From the NCBI GenBank assembly GCA_030831445.1, contig JAURLB010000079.1, forward strand, positions 1 to 6,382: 6,382 nt of DNA, given 5' to 3'. The translations under genes were made by a program, and so were the position numbers. The DNA is from Candidatus Nanopelagicales bacterium. GTDB lineage: Bacteria > Actinomycetota > Actinomycetes > S36-B12 > UBA5976. The notes beneath the pieces were generated by a model, which ran no database searches, had not been told where the DNA came from, and was given only the letters and a program-made list of their open reading frames with translations. Positions 6,255 to 6,382 of the stretch are shown here, in pieces (within the stretch, counting starts at the first letter, position 1; each line of letters begins with the position of its first letter).

Positions 6255-6382
6255 GTGCCAAACCCACTATTTGTCGATGCACTACGTTTTCCGGCACGCG
6301 GCATCAGACTTGTCATGATTCAATCATTCGACGGTAGTTGGATTGACGATACTGGTTCATCAAGGAGTCTGAGTTCACCCTT
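6255..6382 (+). CDS. RibD C-terminal-domain-like (pyrimidine/dihydrofolate-type) reductase, N-terminal fragment
   Basis: The first 42 codons of a plus-strand gene cut by the right edge. From a GTG at 6255 the peptide begins MPNPLFVDALRFPARG, then IRLVMIQSFDGSWIDDTGSS, then RSLSSP. The core strand with Ser-Phe-Asp-Gly followed by a small-residue run and LSSP matches the opening of RibD_C reductases (commonly SxDG-x(n)-SGxLSxP), which use NADPH to reduce a pyrimidine or pterin-like substrate. The pairing with a divergent ZapE-type ATPase matches M. tuberculosis Rv2670c/Rv2671; Rv2671 is RibD-like and reported to have dihydrofolate reductase activity. The reading frame is open from 6234, and TTG 6249 or ATG 6315 are other possible starts. 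No clear Shine-Dalgarno is seen. Only the N-terminus is present, so the substrate cannot be told. Confidence 0.6.
   Translation, partial: MPNPLFVDALRFPARGIRLVMIQSFDGSWIDDTGSSRSLSSP

Noticed and set aside
1..6382. Insertion sequence, CRISPR array, prophage, defence or toxin-antitoxin system
   Set aside because: All substantial genes belong to recognised housekeeping or conserved families, and I see no direct repeats, terminal inverted repeats or integrase next to the tRNA genes.

Overview
This window is a compact piece of a bacterial chromosome that looks actinobacterial. The case rests on gene order. The run thrS, HIT-family diadenosine-tetraphosphate phosphorylase, CDP-alcohol phosphatidyltransferase (minus strand) is the arrangement known from Mycobacterium tuberculosis (thrS-Rv2613c-pgsA1). 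A ZapE/AFG1-type ATPase diverging from a RibD_C-like reductase resembles Rv2670c/Rv2671. The base composition is moderate (mid-to-high 40s percent G+C by eye), start codons include GTG, and genes overlap by 4 to 11 bases. This would fit a streamlined aquatic actinobacterium such as the acI/Nanopelagicales group, but that lineage guess is inference only.

Layout. Positions 1-4914 hold one minus-strand run of six genes, read right to left: pabB (ADC synthase subunit I), pabC (ADC lyase), a small PGPGW membrane protein, thrS, the HIT protein, and the 5' end of a pgsA-like gene cut by the window edge. Overlaps or near-abutting ends join all of them except PGPGW-thrS, which has a 58-base gap where thrS may have its own promoter. 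Positions 4983-5216 carry three plus-strand tRNA genes, Gly(GCC), Cys(GCA) and Val(GAC), 11 and 5 bases apart and probably one transcript. Positions 5190-6245 hold the minus-strand zapE-like ATPase, whose last eight codons and stop lie antisense to the 3' end of tRNA-Val. Positions 6255-6382 hold the start of a divergent plus-strand RibD_C-like reductase.

How the genes work together. PabB and PabC are the last two steps from chorismate to p-aminobenzoate for folate; the glutaminase partner PabA is not in the window. ThrRS charges tRNA-Thr, and synthetases of this kind can make Ap4A as a side product, which the adjacent HIT protein is predicted to degrade. The pgsA-like gene begins the phosphatidylinositol (phosphate) branch of membrane lipid synthesis. 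The window is therefore mainly housekeeping. I see no insertion sequence, CRISPR array, phage gene or toxin-antitoxin pair. The most unusual local structure is the zapE/tRNA-Val antisense overlap, together with a possible tRNA terminator inside the zapE coding region.
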